Shown: positions 9,300-18,194, counted from the stretch's first letter. The stretch is 64,000 nt of DNA from Sphingomonas kyeonggiensis (GCF_014196745.1 NZ_JACIEH010000004.1:62001-126000), one strand, 5' to 3'. Translations and numbers: made by a program. The notes: generated by a model from the letters alone, not told the origin.

Positions 9300-9381
9300 C
9301 GTCATCCCCGCGCAAGCGGGGATCCAGAGTCACGAAGGACTCCGCCTGTTACCCTGGATCCCCGCCTGCGCGGGGATGACG
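9300..9381. repeat. Interspersed inverted repeat, family B
   Basis: The arms CGTCATCCCCGCG...GCGGGGATCCAG and CTGGATCCCCGC...GCGGGGATGACG form a large nested hairpin between metF and metH. Related copies are at 19435, 28644 and 59927. Such elements are widespread in sphingomonads and related proteobacteria. Confidence 0.8.
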
Positions 9382-9390
9382 GGGTAAGAA

Positions 9391-10308
9391 TTAAGCCGCC
9401 ACAACCTCGGCGCCGACCTTCGGCCGAACGCCCAGCAGGTGGCAGATCGCATAGCTCAGCTCGGCCCGGTTCAGCGTGTAGAAGTGGAACTGCCGCACGC
9501 CGCCCGCATAGAGCTTCCGGCTCAGCTCCGCCGCCAGCGTCGCCGCGACCAGCTGGCGTGCGGCGGGATGCGCGTCGAGCCCTTCGAACAGCCGGCCCAT
9601 CCAGGCCGGCACGTCGGTGCCGCACATCGCCGACATGCGCTGGACGCTGGCGAAGTTCATCACCGGCATGATCCCCGGCACGATCTCGGCATCGATCCCT
9701 GCCTTGGCGGCATCGTCGCGGAAGCGGAAGAAGGTCTCGGGCTCGAAGAAGAACTGGGTGATCGCCCGCGTCGCGCCCGCATCCATCTTGCGCTTGAGGT
9801 TCTCGATATCGGCCGACGGATTGGGCGAATCCGGATGGCACTCGGGATAGGCCGCGACCGAGATCTCGAACGGATGCAGCTTCCTGAGGCCCGCAACGAG
9901 ATCGGCGGCATTCTCATAGCCGCCCGGATGGGTGCTGTACTTCTCGCCGGCGCGGGGCGGATCGCCGCGCAGCGCCACGATGTGCCGCACGCCCGCTTCC
10001 CAATATTCCTGCGCGACCTGGTCGATCTCTTCCTTCGTCGCCTCGACACAGGTGAGGTGCGCCGCCGCCGGGATCCCGGTCTCGCGCGCGATCCGCGCCA
10101 CCGTGTTGTGCGTCCGCTCGCGGGTCGAGCCGCCGGCGCCATAGGTGACCGACACGAAGCGCGGCCCCAGCGGGCTCAGCGTCTCGATCGATTCCCACAG
10201 CGTCTCCTCCATCTTCTCCGTCTTGGGCGGGAAGAATTCGAAGCTCACGTCGATATCGCCCGCCACGTCCGCGAAGAGCGGCGCCGCCAGCGGGTCCAGG
10301 ATAGTCAT
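9391..10308 (-). CDS. metF: Methylenetetrahydrofolate reductase
   Basis: This FAD enzyme reduces 5,10-methylene-THF to 5-methyl-THF, the methyl donor for MetH. The 305-aa protein has the family N-terminus VSFEFFPPKTEKMEE (Glu and Lys of the active site), SVTYGAGGSTRERT and the folate/FAD motifs HLTC and ALRGDPP. The start ATG overlaps the stop of the upstream regulator gene (ATGA), so translation is probably coupled. The operon order is regulator, metF, metH-N, metH-C. Confidence 0.96.
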   Translation of the reverse strand: MTILDPLAAPLFADVAGDIDVSFEFFPPKTEKMEETLWESIETLSPLGPRFVSVTYGAGGSTRERTHNTVARIARETGIPAAAHLTCVEATKEEIDQVAQEYWEAGVRHIVALRGDPPRAGEKYSTHPGGYENAADLVAGLRKLHPFEISVAAYPECHPDSPNPSADIENLKRKMDAGATRAITQFFFEPETFFRFRDDAAKAGIDAEIVPGIMPVMNFASVQRMSAMCGTDVPAWMGRLFEGLDAHPAARQLVAATLAAELSRKLYAGGVRQFHFYTLNRAELSYAICHLLGVRPKVGAEVVAA

Positions 10309-11258
10309 GCGGCCCTCACCTTTTCGTTCAGCTGGCCGGTCTTGCGACCCAGCCACAATTTCACCGTCAGCTCACCGCCCTCCAGCATCTCGACCTGGAC
10401 GGGCGCGAGCCCATGCACCTCGAACCAGCCGAGCACCTGCTCGTCCGAGAAGCCGAGCCGCGTATGCGCATCCTTGCTGCGCAGTTCCTCGCGCTCGTGC
10501 GGCGCGAAATCGGCGATCAGCAGCCGCCCGCCGGGCGCGAGCACCCGCGCCGCCTCGCCGATCGCCGCACCCGGCTGCTGCGCGAAGTGCAGGACATGGT
10601 GCAATATGGCGAGGTCCGCCCCGCCATCCTGCAGCGGCAACGCATAGAGGTCCGCCTGGCGCAGCTCGGCATTCGCGAGCCCCTGCTCGGAAAGCTTCGC
10701 GCGCGCAAGACGCAACATCTCGCTCGACCGGTCGATGCCCAGCGCCCGCTCGGCCCGCGGCGCGAACAGCTCGAGCATGCGCCCGGTACCCGTGCCGATG
10801 TCGACCAGATAGCCGACCGGCCCGTCGCCCAGCGCGCGCGACATCGCCGCCTCGACTTCGCTCTCGGCGACATGGAGCGAGCGGATCGCGTCCCATTCGC
10901 CGGCATTGTTCTCGAACCAGTCCGCCGCCGCGCTGGCGCGATCGGCGCGCACCGCCGCCAGCCGCGCCTCGTCGGCGATCATCCAGTGATCCGCCTTGTC
11001 CCAGCCGTCGAGCGCCGCCAGCATCGGGTCCACCGTCGCGGCGGCACCCAGCCCGACGAACACCCAGCTGCCTTCCTTGCGCCGCTCGAGCAGCCCGGCG
11101 TCGCACAGGATCTTCACGTGCCGGCTGACCCGCGGCTGGCTCTGCCCGAGCACCTGCGCCAGCTCGCCCACGCTCAGCTCCATCGAGCGGACGAGCGCAA
11201 GGATGCGCAGCCGCGTCGAATCGGCAAGGGCACGGAAGATGGCGAGGGCCTGCTGCAT
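10305..11258 (-). CDS. ArsR-type regulator fused to a SAM-dependent methyltransferase domain (SahR-like)
   Basis: The 317-aa protein has an N-terminal winged helix (residues 1-75; LSVGELAQVLGQSQPRVSRHVK is the recognition region). A class I methyltransferase fold with motif I VDIGTGTGRMLE (about 152-163) and a DADLAILHHVLHF-like motif follow. The combination and its position at the head of metF-metH match SahR-type regulators, which sense S-adenosylhomocysteine; here the methyltransferase-like domain would be the sensor. This is inference from context and architecture. It starts 12 bases from a perfect 20-bp palindrome, suggesting autoregulation, and its stop overlaps the metF start. Confidence 0.85.
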   Translation of the reverse strand: MQQALAIFRALADSTRLRILALVRSMELSVGELAQVLGQSQPRVSRHVKILCDAGLLERRKEGSWVFVGLGAAATVDPMLAALDGWDKADHWMIADEARLAAVRADRASAAADWFENNAGEWDAIRSLHVAESEVEAAMSRALGDGPVGYLVDIGTGTGRMLELFAPRAERALGIDRSSEMLRLARAKLSEQGLANAELRQADLYALPLQDGGADLAILHHVLHFAQQPGAAIGEAARVLAPGGRLLIADFAPHEREELRSKDAHTRLGFSDEQVLGWFEVHGLAPVQVEMLEGGELTVKLWLGRKTGQLNEKVRAA

Positions 11259-11269
11259 GGCGGTTAGAG

Positions 11270-11289
11270 ATATAAAGATATCTTTATAT
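11270..11289. promoter_or_regulatory. 20-bp palindromic operator of the methionine operon
   Basis: ATATAAAGATATCTTTATAT is a perfect palindrome 11 bases upstream of the ArsR-methyltransferase start codon. It is AT-rich in a GC-rich genome. The core ATAAAGATATCTTTAT agrees with what I recall of the SahR sites of proteobacteria. It would repress regulator-metF-metH as a unit. Confidence 0.8.
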
Positions 11290-11310
11290 GGGGTCAACGG
11301 AGGACAGCCA

Positions 11311-11455
11311 ATTCCTCCCCGAGCTTGCCTCGGGGAGGGGGACCATTCGCGATAGCGAATGGTGGAGGGGCCGCCGGGGAACCCGGCGGACTGCGTCCGC
11401 CGCCCCTCCACCGCCTTCGGCGGTCCCCCTCCCCCAGCAAGCTGGGGGAGGAATT
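11311..11455. repeat. Interspersed mosaic repeat, family C
   Basis: The 145-base element contains several nested palindromes: ATTCCTCCCC...GGGGAGGAAT arms at the ends, GAGCTTGCCTC, CATTCGCGATAGCGAATG, GCCGGGGAACCCGGC and CCGCCTTCGGCGG. It fills most of the gap between the methionine operon and the small lipoprotein gene. A shorter relative is at 58852-58910. Confidence 0.75.
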
Positions 11456-11523
11456 AGAGCGTTGCACCTCGCCCAACCGCTGCGCTACCCCGTCCACCAA
11501 CACAGGCAAAAGGGATCCCCGTC

Positions 11524-11784
11524 ATGCGCAAGATCTTCCTCCCGCTCGCGGCGGTCGCGCTGCTCGGCCTCTCGGCCTGCGGCAACAAGGCGAAGAACGA
11601 AGCCGCCGAGGCCAATGAATCGGTCGCCGGCGACAGCAACACGATGGGCGAAGCGGTGAGCGACGTGAACGCCGCCGAGAACGCCGCCTTCGGTTCCGCC
11701 GAGAGCAATTACGACCAGGCCGTGCCGGTCGGCAACACCGCCGGCGGCGCGGGTTCGGGCGACGAAGGCTCGGGCGACGAATAA
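11524..11784 (+). CDS. Small acidic lipoprotein of unknown function
   Basis: The 86-aa product has a lipoprotein signal, MRKIFLPLAAVALLGLSAC, with Cys19 as the lipidation site. A low-complexity, Ala/Asn/Glu-rich, strongly acidic tail follows, ending in GSGDEGSGDE. No domain is recognisable. It is followed 4 bases later by a second small lipoprotein gene, so the two are probably co-transcribed. The mature part looks disordered, as in many short alphaproteobacterial envelope lipoproteins. Confidence 0.75.
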   Translation: MRKIFLPLAAVALLGLSACGNKAKNEAAEANESVAGDSNTMGEAVSDVNAAENAAFGSAESNYDQAVPVGNTAGGAGSGDEGSGDE

Positions 11785-11788
11785 GCCT

Positions 11789-11956
11789 ATGCGGCTCGCG
11801 CCCCTGCTCCTCCTCGTCGCGCTCGCCGGCTGTGGCAGCGGCGCATCCGATGACTCGCAAGGCGGGCTGAGCCGCAGCGAGGCACGCCAGCTCGACGCGG
11901 CCGCCGCCGCGATCGACGTCAATGCCAGCCAGTCCAACGGAACGGAGCAGCAATGA
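11789..11956 (+). CDS. Very short lipoprotein (55 aa)
   Basis: The reading frame MRLAPLLLLVALAGCGSGAS... has a clean lipobox (LAGC, Cys15) and about 40 mature residues rich in Ser, Ala, Gln and Asp, ending NGTEQQ. It starts 4 bases after the preceding lipoprotein gene, and its TGA overlaps the ATG of the aldo/keto reductase gene (ATGA). The tight coupling on both sides and the signal sequence support a real gene despite its size. The function is unknown. Confidence 0.65.
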   Translation: MRLAPLLLLVALAGCGSGASDDSQGGLSRSEARQLDAAAAAIDVNASQSNGTEQQ

Positions 11957-12903
11957 GCAGCAAGCGAGACCTTGGCACGAGCGGCATCGAGACGCCGTCG
12001 CTGATCCTCGGCGGCAACGTCTTCGGCTGGACCGCCGACAAGGCCACCAGCTTCGCGGTGCTCGACCACTTCACCGAGGCCGGCGGCACGCTGATCGACA
12101 CCGCCGACGTCTATTCGGCCTGGGTTCCCGGCCATCAGGGCGGCGAGTCCGAGACGATCATCGGCGAATGGCTCCGCACCTCCGGCAAGCGCGGCCAGGT
12201 CAAGATCGCCACCAAGGTCGGCATGCTCGACGGCGAGGGTGGCACCAAGCTCGCCCCCACGCGCATCGCCGCCGCCTGCGACGCCAGCCTCGCGCGCCTC
12301 GGTGTCGAGACGATCGACCTCTATTTCGCCCATCAGGACGATGAGGACGTGCCGCAGGAGGAAGTCCTCGCCGCCTTCGACAAGCTCATCAAGGCCGGCA
12401 AGGTCCAGGCGATCGGCGCCTCGAACTTCCACGCGATGCGCCTCAAGTCCGCGCTCGACATCGCCACGCGCGACGGCCTGCCGCATTTCCGCGCGCTGCA
12501 GAACGAGTATCACCTGCTCAGCCGCCACAAATATGAGGGCGAGCTGCAGGACCTGTGCGTCGAGTACAATATCGGCTGCGTGCCGTTCTACGGCCTTGCC
12601 TCGGGCTATCTCACCGGCAAGTACCGCTCCGAGGCCGATCTCGGAAAGAGCGTGCGCGGCGGCCGGATGACCGCGTTCATGGAAGCAAAGGGCCCGGCGA
12701 TGCTCGCCGCGATGGACGATATCGCCGCCGAGACCGGCGCGTCCCTCGCCCAGATCGCCCTGGCCTGGCTCGCCGCCCAGCCCGGCGTCACCGCCCCGAT
12801 CGCCAGTGCCACCTCGATCGCGCAGCTCGAGGAGCTGGTCGGCTGCTGGAACGTGGCACTGACCCGCGAACAGCTGGACCGGCTGACGGTGGCGGGCGCC
12901 TGA
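11953..12903 (+). CDS. Aldo/keto reductase
   Basis: The 316-aa NADP-dependent (beta/alpha)8-barrel oxidoreductase has the full catalytic tetrad: Asp49 and Tyr54 (GTLIDTADVYS), Lys88 (IATKVG) and His127 (DLYFAHQDD). Its C-terminal part (GVTAPIASATSIAQLEEL) forms the cofactor phosphate-binding region. It resembles the YajO/voltage-channel-beta-like subfamily, which reduces assorted aldehydes and ketones; the physiological substrate is not predictable. It overlaps the upstream lipoprotein gene by 4 bases. Confidence 0.9.
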   Translation: MSSKRDLGTSGIETPSLILGGNVFGWTADKATSFAVLDHFTEAGGTLIDTADVYSAWVPGHQGGESETIIGEWLRTSGKRGQVKIATKVGMLDGEGGTKLAPTRIAAACDASLARLGVETIDLYFAHQDDEDVPQEEVLAAFDKLIKAGKVQAIGASNFHAMRLKSALDIATRDGLPHFRALQNEYHLLSRHKYEGELQDLCVEYNIGCVPFYGLASGYLTGKYRSEADLGKSVRGGRMTAFMEAKGPAMLAAMDDIAAETGASLAQIALAWLAAQPGVTAPIASATSIAQLEELVGCWNVALTREQLDRLTVAGA

Positions 12904-12970
12904 TACCGCACTGCAAGGTACGAATTTTTCGGGGTAGCTGCGGCATTTCCCCTGACCTAGGCCGGCAGCC

Positions 12971-13753
12971 ATGAGCAGTCGGGCGACACAAGGCCTTTGG
13001 GCGCTGACCGAGAAGGAGAAGCAGACGCTTCGCCTGATCGTGCGTGGCCATGATGCGAAATCGACCGCGCGCAGCCTCGGCCTCTCGGTCCATACGATCA
13101 ACGAGCGGCTGCGCGACGCGCGGCGCAAGCTCGCCGTATCGAGCAGCCGCGAAGCCGCGCGCCTGCTGCTCGAAGCCGAGGGCCCGGCCCCGGCTTCCCC
13201 GCACCCCCAATCTCTCGGGGACACGGGAATCGGGGAAGACCCGCAGCACATGCCGACCGATCAGGAAACCGCGCCGGTCCACGGCGTGGGGCAGGCCCGG
13301 CGCCTGGCCCCGATCCTCATCGGAGTGCTTTTCATGACCTTTGCCCTCGCCCTGCTGGCGCTCACCGCGCTGCCGCAGTTGGCCTCCACCCCGGCGGCAA
13401 CGCCCACCGCCACCCGTGTCGCGCCCGATCCGCAGGTGGTCGATGCGGCGCGCCGGTGGCTGGCCCTGATCGACCAGAGCCGCTGGGACGACAGCTACCA
13501 GGCAACCGGCAGTGCGTTCCGCAAGCTCAACACCGCGCAGACCTGGCGCACCGTATCCGAGAAGGTGCGCACCCCGCTCGGCGCACTCGTGTCGCGCACC
13601 CTGCTCGGCCAGGAGAGCCTGCCCGCACCGCCCAATGGCTATGAAGTCGTCAAGTTCCGCGCCAGCTATGCCAACAAGGCCGACGCGATCGAGACGATCA
13701 CGCTCGAACTCGAGGACGGCAGCTGGCGCGTCGTCGGCGCGACGATCGAATGA
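12971..13753 (+). CDS. Membrane-tethered LuxR-type HTH protein with C-terminal DUF4019
   Basis: The 260-aa protein joins a cytoplasmic LuxR/GerE helix-turn-helix to an envelope domain. The HTH spans residues 12-65 (LTEKEKQTLRLIVRGHDAKS, LGLSVHTINERL), followed by a Pro-rich linker. A single membrane segment (about 112-135, LAPILIGVLFMTFALALLAL) leads to a C-terminal DUF4019-like domain (ARRWLALIDQSRWDDSYQATGSAFR). The layout suggests a one-component regulator that reads an envelope signal without a kinase. It stands alone between an aldo/keto reductase and a convergent hydrolase gene; targets are unknown. Confidence 0.75.
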   Translation: MSSRATQGLWALTEKEKQTLRLIVRGHDAKSTARSLGLSVHTINERLRDARRKLAVSSSREAARLLLEAEGPAPASPHPQSLGDTGIGEDPQHMPTDQETAPVHGVGQARRLAPILIGVLFMTFALALLALTALPQLASTPAATPTATRVAPDPQVVDAARRWLALIDQSRWDDSYQATGSAFRKLNTAQTWRTVSEKVRTPLGALVSRTLLGQESLPAPPNGYEVVKFRASYANKADAIETITLELEDGSWRVVGATIE

Positions 13754-13807
13754 GCAGCGCCGGGCGGGCGGCCAGCATCCCCGGCCGCCCGCCCGGCCCA
13801 TGCACGC

Positions 13808-14947
13808 TCAGTCCTTGAAGCCATATTCCCAGGCATAGGGCACACCCGTCTCGCCCAGCGCCGCCTTGACCAGCTTGGGGAAGGCCCGCTCGATCCGCAC
13901 GTCGTTGCCCAGGATCAGCACGCAGCGCTGGCCCTTCTCCAGGCAGACGAGCGTGTTCGCGGTCACCTCGTTGTGCCCGCCCTTCAGCCAGCCCGCGCCC
14001 TGCGGCCCGGTGAAGGCGACCACGCCCAGCGCCGCCTTGGCAGTCGTGCCCTCGCCGGGCCCCGCCGGGTTGTTCAGCGTCGGGAACTGCGTCTTGCTCG
14101 GGATCTTCTGGGTGCCGCGGGCATATTCGACACGCCACTGCTTCGGCAGACCCTGGCCGCGCACCATCGCCGCGGTCATGATCGCCAGGTCGTGGATCGT
14201 CGTGTCCATCGATCCCGCCGCGCGCACCCGGCTGCGGTCGTCGTGCGGTTCGGTCTTGCCCGCCTCGTCCCAGCCGTCCGCCAGATTGGTGCCGAAGCTG
14301 TCCTGCCATACCAGGCTGGTCCGGGTCATGCCGAGCGGCTTGAAGAAGCGGCGCTGCAGTTCCGTCTCCACGCTCAGCCCCAGCCCCTTCTCGACGCCGA
14401 ACTGGAGCAGCGAGATGCCCTCGCCCGAATAGGCGTAGTTGCTGCCCGGATCGAAGTGGAAGCGCAGCTTGCCGTCGGGCTCGAGCACCGCGAAATTGGC
14501 GAAGCCGGTGGCGTGGTTGAGCACATGGCGCGGCGTCACCTTGCGCCAGCGCTCGTCCCCGGCCAGGTCGCCCCAATGGCCATAGGCGTCGAGATTGCCA
14601 TATTCTGGCAGCGGCTTGGCCAGCATCGCCGCGATCGGCGCGTCGAGATCGAGCTTCTTCTCCGCCGCCAGCTGGGTGACGAGATAGCCGAACACCGCCT
14701 TGGTCAGCGATGCGCCGTACATGATGGTGTCGGCGGTCAGCGGCTCGCCCTTGGCGTTGCGATCGCCGTACGTCTTGACCGAGACAACCTGGCCCTTGTC
14801 GATCAGCGCGACCGCCACGCCCTTGGCGCCGGTCTCGGCCATCGCCGCCTTGACTGCGGCGTCCATGTCCGGCCCCTTGGCCGCGGCCGGCCCCGCAACA
14901 CCCAATGCGAGCAAACCCGCCAACCCGAATCGTACCGAACGACGCAT
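13808..14947 (-). CDS. Serine hydrolase of the beta-lactamase/class C (esterase) family
   Basis: The 379-aa secreted protein has a signal peptide (MRRSVRFGLAGLLALGVAGPAAA). The SxxK motif is Ser80-Leu-Thr-Lys83 (GASLTKAV), the second-motif Tyr is in YAYSGEG (Tyr173), and a KGG box (LKGGHNEV) replaces KTG. These features mark the AmpC-fold serine hydrolases, which include esterases, D-aminopeptidases and penicillin-binding-like proteins. A true beta-lactamase role is unlikely from the divergent second and third boxes. GGGAGGG lies 5 bases before the ATG. Confidence 0.85.
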   Translation of the reverse strand: MRRSVRFGLAGLLALGVAGPAAAKGPDMDAAVKAAMAETGAKGVAVALIDKGQVVSVKTYGDRNAKGEPLTADTIMYGASLTKAVFGYLVTQLAAEKKLDLDAPIAAMLAKPLPEYGNLDAYGHWGDLAGDERWRKVTPRHVLNHATGFANFAVLEPDGKLRFHFDPGSNYAYSGEGISLLQFGVEKGLGLSVETELQRRFFKPLGMTRTSLVWQDSFGTNLADGWDEAGKTEPHDDRSRVRAAGSMDTTIHDLAIMTAAMVRGQGLPKQWRVEYARGTQKIPSKTQFPTLNNPAGPGEGTTAKAALGVVAFTGPQGAGWLKGGHNEVTANTLVCLEKGQRCVLILGNDVRIERAFPKLVKAALGETGVPYAWEYGFKD

Positions 14948-15302
14948 GACAAACCCTCCCTGTTCGGGGCGGCATCCTGCATGTTCATGATCGCGCAGCA
15001 ACAAAAACCGACGCTTGCCGACGGTTGCTCACAAGGGAAGCGGCACCATTTCGGAAGTTGCCCCGCACAGGAGATGTCGCTCGCAAACCCGCCGGGAAAG
15101 GACCGTCCATTGCCGAAGCGCGCCGAAGCATTGCCCCTCGCTGGGCAGCGACATGCGGCGTGCCGCCCGGATTGTTGCCAAATGGCAACGTAACATGGCC
15201 AACACAGACCGTCACCGATTTGTCGTATCTCCGTAACGATACCGTCCCCAACCCTACCTAGCGGCTCCCCCGGGGGCGGCCCTCCGGCCGCCGGGATGGG
15301 AA
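14948..15302. other. Divergent intergenic region with an inverted repeat
   Basis: This gap separates the minus-strand serine hydrolase from the plus-strand TonB receptor. I see no gene. The inverted repeat GTTGCCA-AA-TGGCAAC at 15174-15189 is perfect and lies about 115 bases upstream of the receptor, a plausible operator. Confidence 0.5.
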
Positions 15303-17684
15303 ATGACGATGATCGATTTTTCGCGCCGCCGGCTGCGCCAGGGCCAGGTTCATGCTCTTCTGATGGCGTCGGCCGCGCTCGTCGCGCTCGCACCCGCCGC
15401 CCATGCGCAGGACAGCACCGCGGTCGCCGCGGAGGACACCGGCACCGCCGATACGAGCAGCGACATCGTCGTGGTCGGCAGCGGCCAGACCCGCTCGGTC
15501 TCGACCCTGCTGCCGTCGAACCTCGACACGCTGCCGCCGGGCACCAGCGTGCAGAAGGCGCTCAACTTCCTGCCGGGCGTGATGGCGCAGTCGATCGACG
15601 CGCTGGGCGTCAACGAGCAGTCGCTCTCGCTCCAGGTGCGCGGCTTCAACACCACCCATCTCGGCTACACGCTGGACGGCATGCCGCTCGGCGACGGCGC
15701 CTACAACAATTACAACGGCCTCACGATCAGCCGCGCGCTGATCTCGGAGAATCTCGGCCGCGCCGATCTCGCCACCGGCATCGCCGGCCTCGCCATCCCC
15801 TCGACCAGCAACCTGGGTGGCGCGCTCACCTATGTCAGCCGCGATCCGAGCAAGGATGCGGCGCTGGCGGTCAGCCAGACGCTCGGCAGCGAGAGCAGCC
15901 TGCGCACCTTCGTCCGCCTCGACACCGGCGAGCATGGCGGCTTCTCCGCCTATGTCTCGGGCCAGTATGTCGAGCAGGACCTGTTCGTGAACCAGCCGGC
16001 CTATAACCGCTCGACCGGCAAGCAGCTCAACGCCAAGGTCCAGTACAAGGCGGACGGCATCAAGATCACCGCCTTTGCCGATCTTTCGCGCACCAACCAG
16101 GCCGACGACGCCTATCTGTCGAAGGACATGCTGAACCGCCTGGGCTGGGACTGGGGCGGCTATGCGCCGAACTGGCAGGCCTATGTCGGCGTCGCCGCCT
16201 GCACGGTGACCACCACTCCGTTCAAGTGCGCCGCCGCGCCCGCGCCGACGAAGAATGCCGACGTCACCTTCACCAACGGCCAGATCCTGCGCAACGACAA
16301 CCTGTTCTACCTGTCGGGCGATTTCGAGCTGGCCAAGGGCCTGAGCGTCCACACCCAGGTCTACCACCACAATGACAAGGGCGCCGGCAACAACTTCATC
16401 ACCGGCCTGTCCAACCAGGGCACGTCGACCACCGCGGACGACGTGCCGGTCCAGATCCGCGACACGCGCTACACCATCGACCGCACCGGCGTGCTCGCCA
16501 GCCTGAACTGGCAGGTCGCCTTCAACGAGTTCCAGGCCGGCCTGTGGGTCGAGGACAATACCAGCAGCGCCGCGCGCTACATCTGGACCAACGTCACCGG
16601 TCCGTTCAGCCTCGCCCAGTATCTCAAGGGCCAGCCGAACACCGCCCAGTGGGTGCAGGAGACCCGCTGGAAGACCCACCAGTTCTTCGTGCAGGACACG
16701 GTGCGCCTGTTCGACGATGCGTTGAGCGTCGATTTCGGCTTCAAGAGCACCTATTCCAAGTCGGACGCAGAGGCGATCCGCGGCATCGCCGCCTCGGCCC
16801 CGCCCGCCTCGAGCCAGTTCGCCAGCGGCACGCTGGTCGCCAAGGACAATTTCCTCCCCGAGGTCGGCGTGCACTGGAACGTCGCACCGGGCCATGAGCT
16901 GTTCGCCAGCTATGCCGAGAACATGGCGATGTTCCAGGGCGGCTTCAAACTCGGCCCGCAGTCGGTCTCGCAGACCGTGTGGAACCAGCAGGGCAAGTAT
17001 CTGAAGCCCGAGACCTCGAAGAGCGTCGAGGGCGGCTATCGCTATGTCAGCGGTCCGCTCCAGGTCGCGCTGTCGGGCTATTATGTGAAGTTCGACAACC
17101 GCCTGCTGCAGTACAATCCCTGCCCGACCAACCAGCAGCAGAACCCGGGCTGCGGCAACAGCTTCCACAATGCCGGCAGCGTCACCAGCAAGGGCGCAGA
17201 GATCGGCGTGCTGTGGAAGCCGGCGCCCTGGCTGAACTGGTACAATTCGGCTTCGTACAACAAGTCGACCTATGACGAGAATCTCAACTGGTGCACCACC
17301 ACCTGCGTGGTGAAGCTGACCGCCGGCAAGCAGCAGGTGGACACGCCGAAGACGATGCTCGCCAGCGTGCTGACCGTGAAGCAGGGCGGCCTCTCGGCCT
17401 CGCTGCAGGGCAAGTATACCGGCCGCCGCTACTATACTTACACCAACGACCAGAGCTTCGGCCCGGTCACCACCTTCGATCTCGGCGTCAGCTACGATTA
17501 CGGCTCCTTCGCCTATGTGCAGGACCTCAAGCTGTCGCTGAACATCACCAACCTCACCAACAAGCGCTACGCGTCGAACTTCGACAGCAGCGTGTTCGCG
17601 CCGGACGATGCGACGGGCACCGTGCTGGTGTTCCACTCCTCGGCCCCGCGCCAGGCGTTCGTCACGCTCAGCGCCGGCTTCTGA
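15303..17684 (+). CDS. TonB-dependent receptor
   Basis: The 793-aa outer-membrane receptor has a signal peptide ending AAHAQ, then the plug domain (SVQKALNFLPGVMAQ, QVRGFNTTHLGYTLDGMPLG, NLGGALTYVSRDPSKD). A 22-strand barrel follows and ends in AFVTLSAGF with the terminal Phe. The final strands LSLNITNLTNKRYASNFDSS are typical of siderophore-type receptors with ligand class unknown. Two in-frame ATGs (15303 and 15309) are possible. The gene is followed by a strong terminator and has no transporter neighbours that would name its substrate. Confidence 0.93.
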   Translation: MTMIDFSRRRLRQGQVHALLMASAALVALAPAAHAQDSTAVAAEDTGTADTSSDIVVVGSGQTRSVSTLLPSNLDTLPPGTSVQKALNFLPGVMAQSIDALGVNEQSLSLQVRGFNTTHLGYTLDGMPLGDGAYNNYNGLTISRALISENLGRADLATGIAGLAIPSTSNLGGALTYVSRDPSKDAALAVSQTLGSESSLRTFVRLDTGEHGGFSAYVSGQYVEQDLFVNQPAYNRSTGKQLNAKVQYKADGIKITAFADLSRTNQADDAYLSKDMLNRLGWDWGGYAPNWQAYVGVAACTVTTTPFKCAAAPAPTKNADVTFTNGQILRNDNLFYLSGDFELAKGLSVHTQVYHHNDKGAGNNFITGLSNQGTSTTADDVPVQIRDTRYTIDRTGVLASLNWQVAFNEFQAGLWVEDNTSSAARYIWTNVTGPFSLAQYLKGQPNTAQWVQETRWKTHQFFVQDTVRLFDDALSVDFGFKSTYSKSDAEAIRGIAASAPPASSQFASGTLVAKDNFLPEVGVHWNVAPGHELFASYAENMAMFQGGFKLGPQSVSQTVWNQQGKYLKPETSKSVEGGYRYVSGPLQVALSGYYVKFDNRLLQYNPCPTNQQQNPGCGNSFHNAGSVTSKGAEIGVLWKPAPWLNWYNSASYNKSTYDENLNWCTTTCVVKLTAGKQQVDTPKTMLASVLTVKQGGLSASLQGKYTGRRYYTYTNDQSFGPVTTFDLGVSYDYGSFAYVQDLKLSLNITNLTNKRYASNFDSSVFAPDDATGTVLVFHSSAPRQAFVTLSAGF

Positions 17685-17706
17685 AGCCGCCGCGCTGCGC
17701 AAAGGG

Positions 17707-17735
17707 AAAGGCCGGGGTTCGCGCCCCGGCCTTTC
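17707..17735 (+). terminator. Intrinsic terminator of the TonB receptor
   Basis: AAAGGCCGGGG / CCCCGGCCTTT is a perfect 11-bp stem with loop TTCGCG and trailing TTTCT, 23 bases after the receptor stop. Confidence 0.85.
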
Positions 17736-17785
17736 TGCGTCCTTCCCCTATTGCCAGCCACCATGCCCGCTGGAAGCATCGCCGC

Positions 17786-18187
17786 ATGCCCAGGCGCTAC
17801 CAGATGCTCAGACAGACGGTCGCCCGCCTCGCCGATGAGGCGGATGCCCAGCACGCCTATCTCGAATCGATCCTCCGCCATCTGACGCCCGACGGCGACG
17901 CCTCGCGCTACGGCAATGACGAGCTCGCGCTCGAGCTCGACGATATCTACCGCGCCGCCGGCCACATGCACGAATGGGGCGAGATCAGCCCCGAGGAGAT
18001 CGAGGCGATCCGCCCGCTCGGCGCGATGCTGCGCGCGCTGAGCGGAGAGACGCATGCCGATTTCTGGCGTCGCGAAGCGCTCTGGTCGGATCCGCGCTGG
18101 GACGAAATCCGCGCGCTCGCCCAAAGGGCGCTGGCCCGGCTGCCCGACGAGGAACGCACGAGCAGCTGGGAACCCGACGCGGATTGA
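17786..18187 (+). CDS. Conserved hypothetical acidic helical protein
   Basis: The 133-aa protein is predicted almost fully helical and acidic (DELALELDDIYRAAGHMHEWG, ISPEEIEAIRPLGAMLRALSG, RREALWSDPRWDEIRALAQR), without signal peptide or membrane segment. GGAAG lies 9 bases before ATG 17786; an upstream extension of the frame runs through the terminator and is not credible. I do not recognise the family. It is a cytoplasmic protein in an isolated gene, convergent with the GFA gene. Confidence 0.6.
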   Translation: MPRRYQMLRQTVARLADEADAQHAYLESILRHLTPDGDASRYGNDELALELDDIYRAAGHMHEWGEISPEEIEAIRPLGAMLRALSGETHADFWRREALWSDPRWDEIRALAQRALARLPDEERTSSWEPDAD

Positions 18188-18194
18188 CCGGGGA

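Noticed and set aside
8092..11289. Cobalamin or SAM riboswitch before metH/metF
   Set aside because: The gaps hold only palindromic repeats and the operator. No B12 box or SAM-riboswitch core was seen.
15258..17702. 814-codon frame antisense to the TonB receptor
   Set aside because: It mirrors the whole receptor gene, has low-complexity composition and no start context or motifs.
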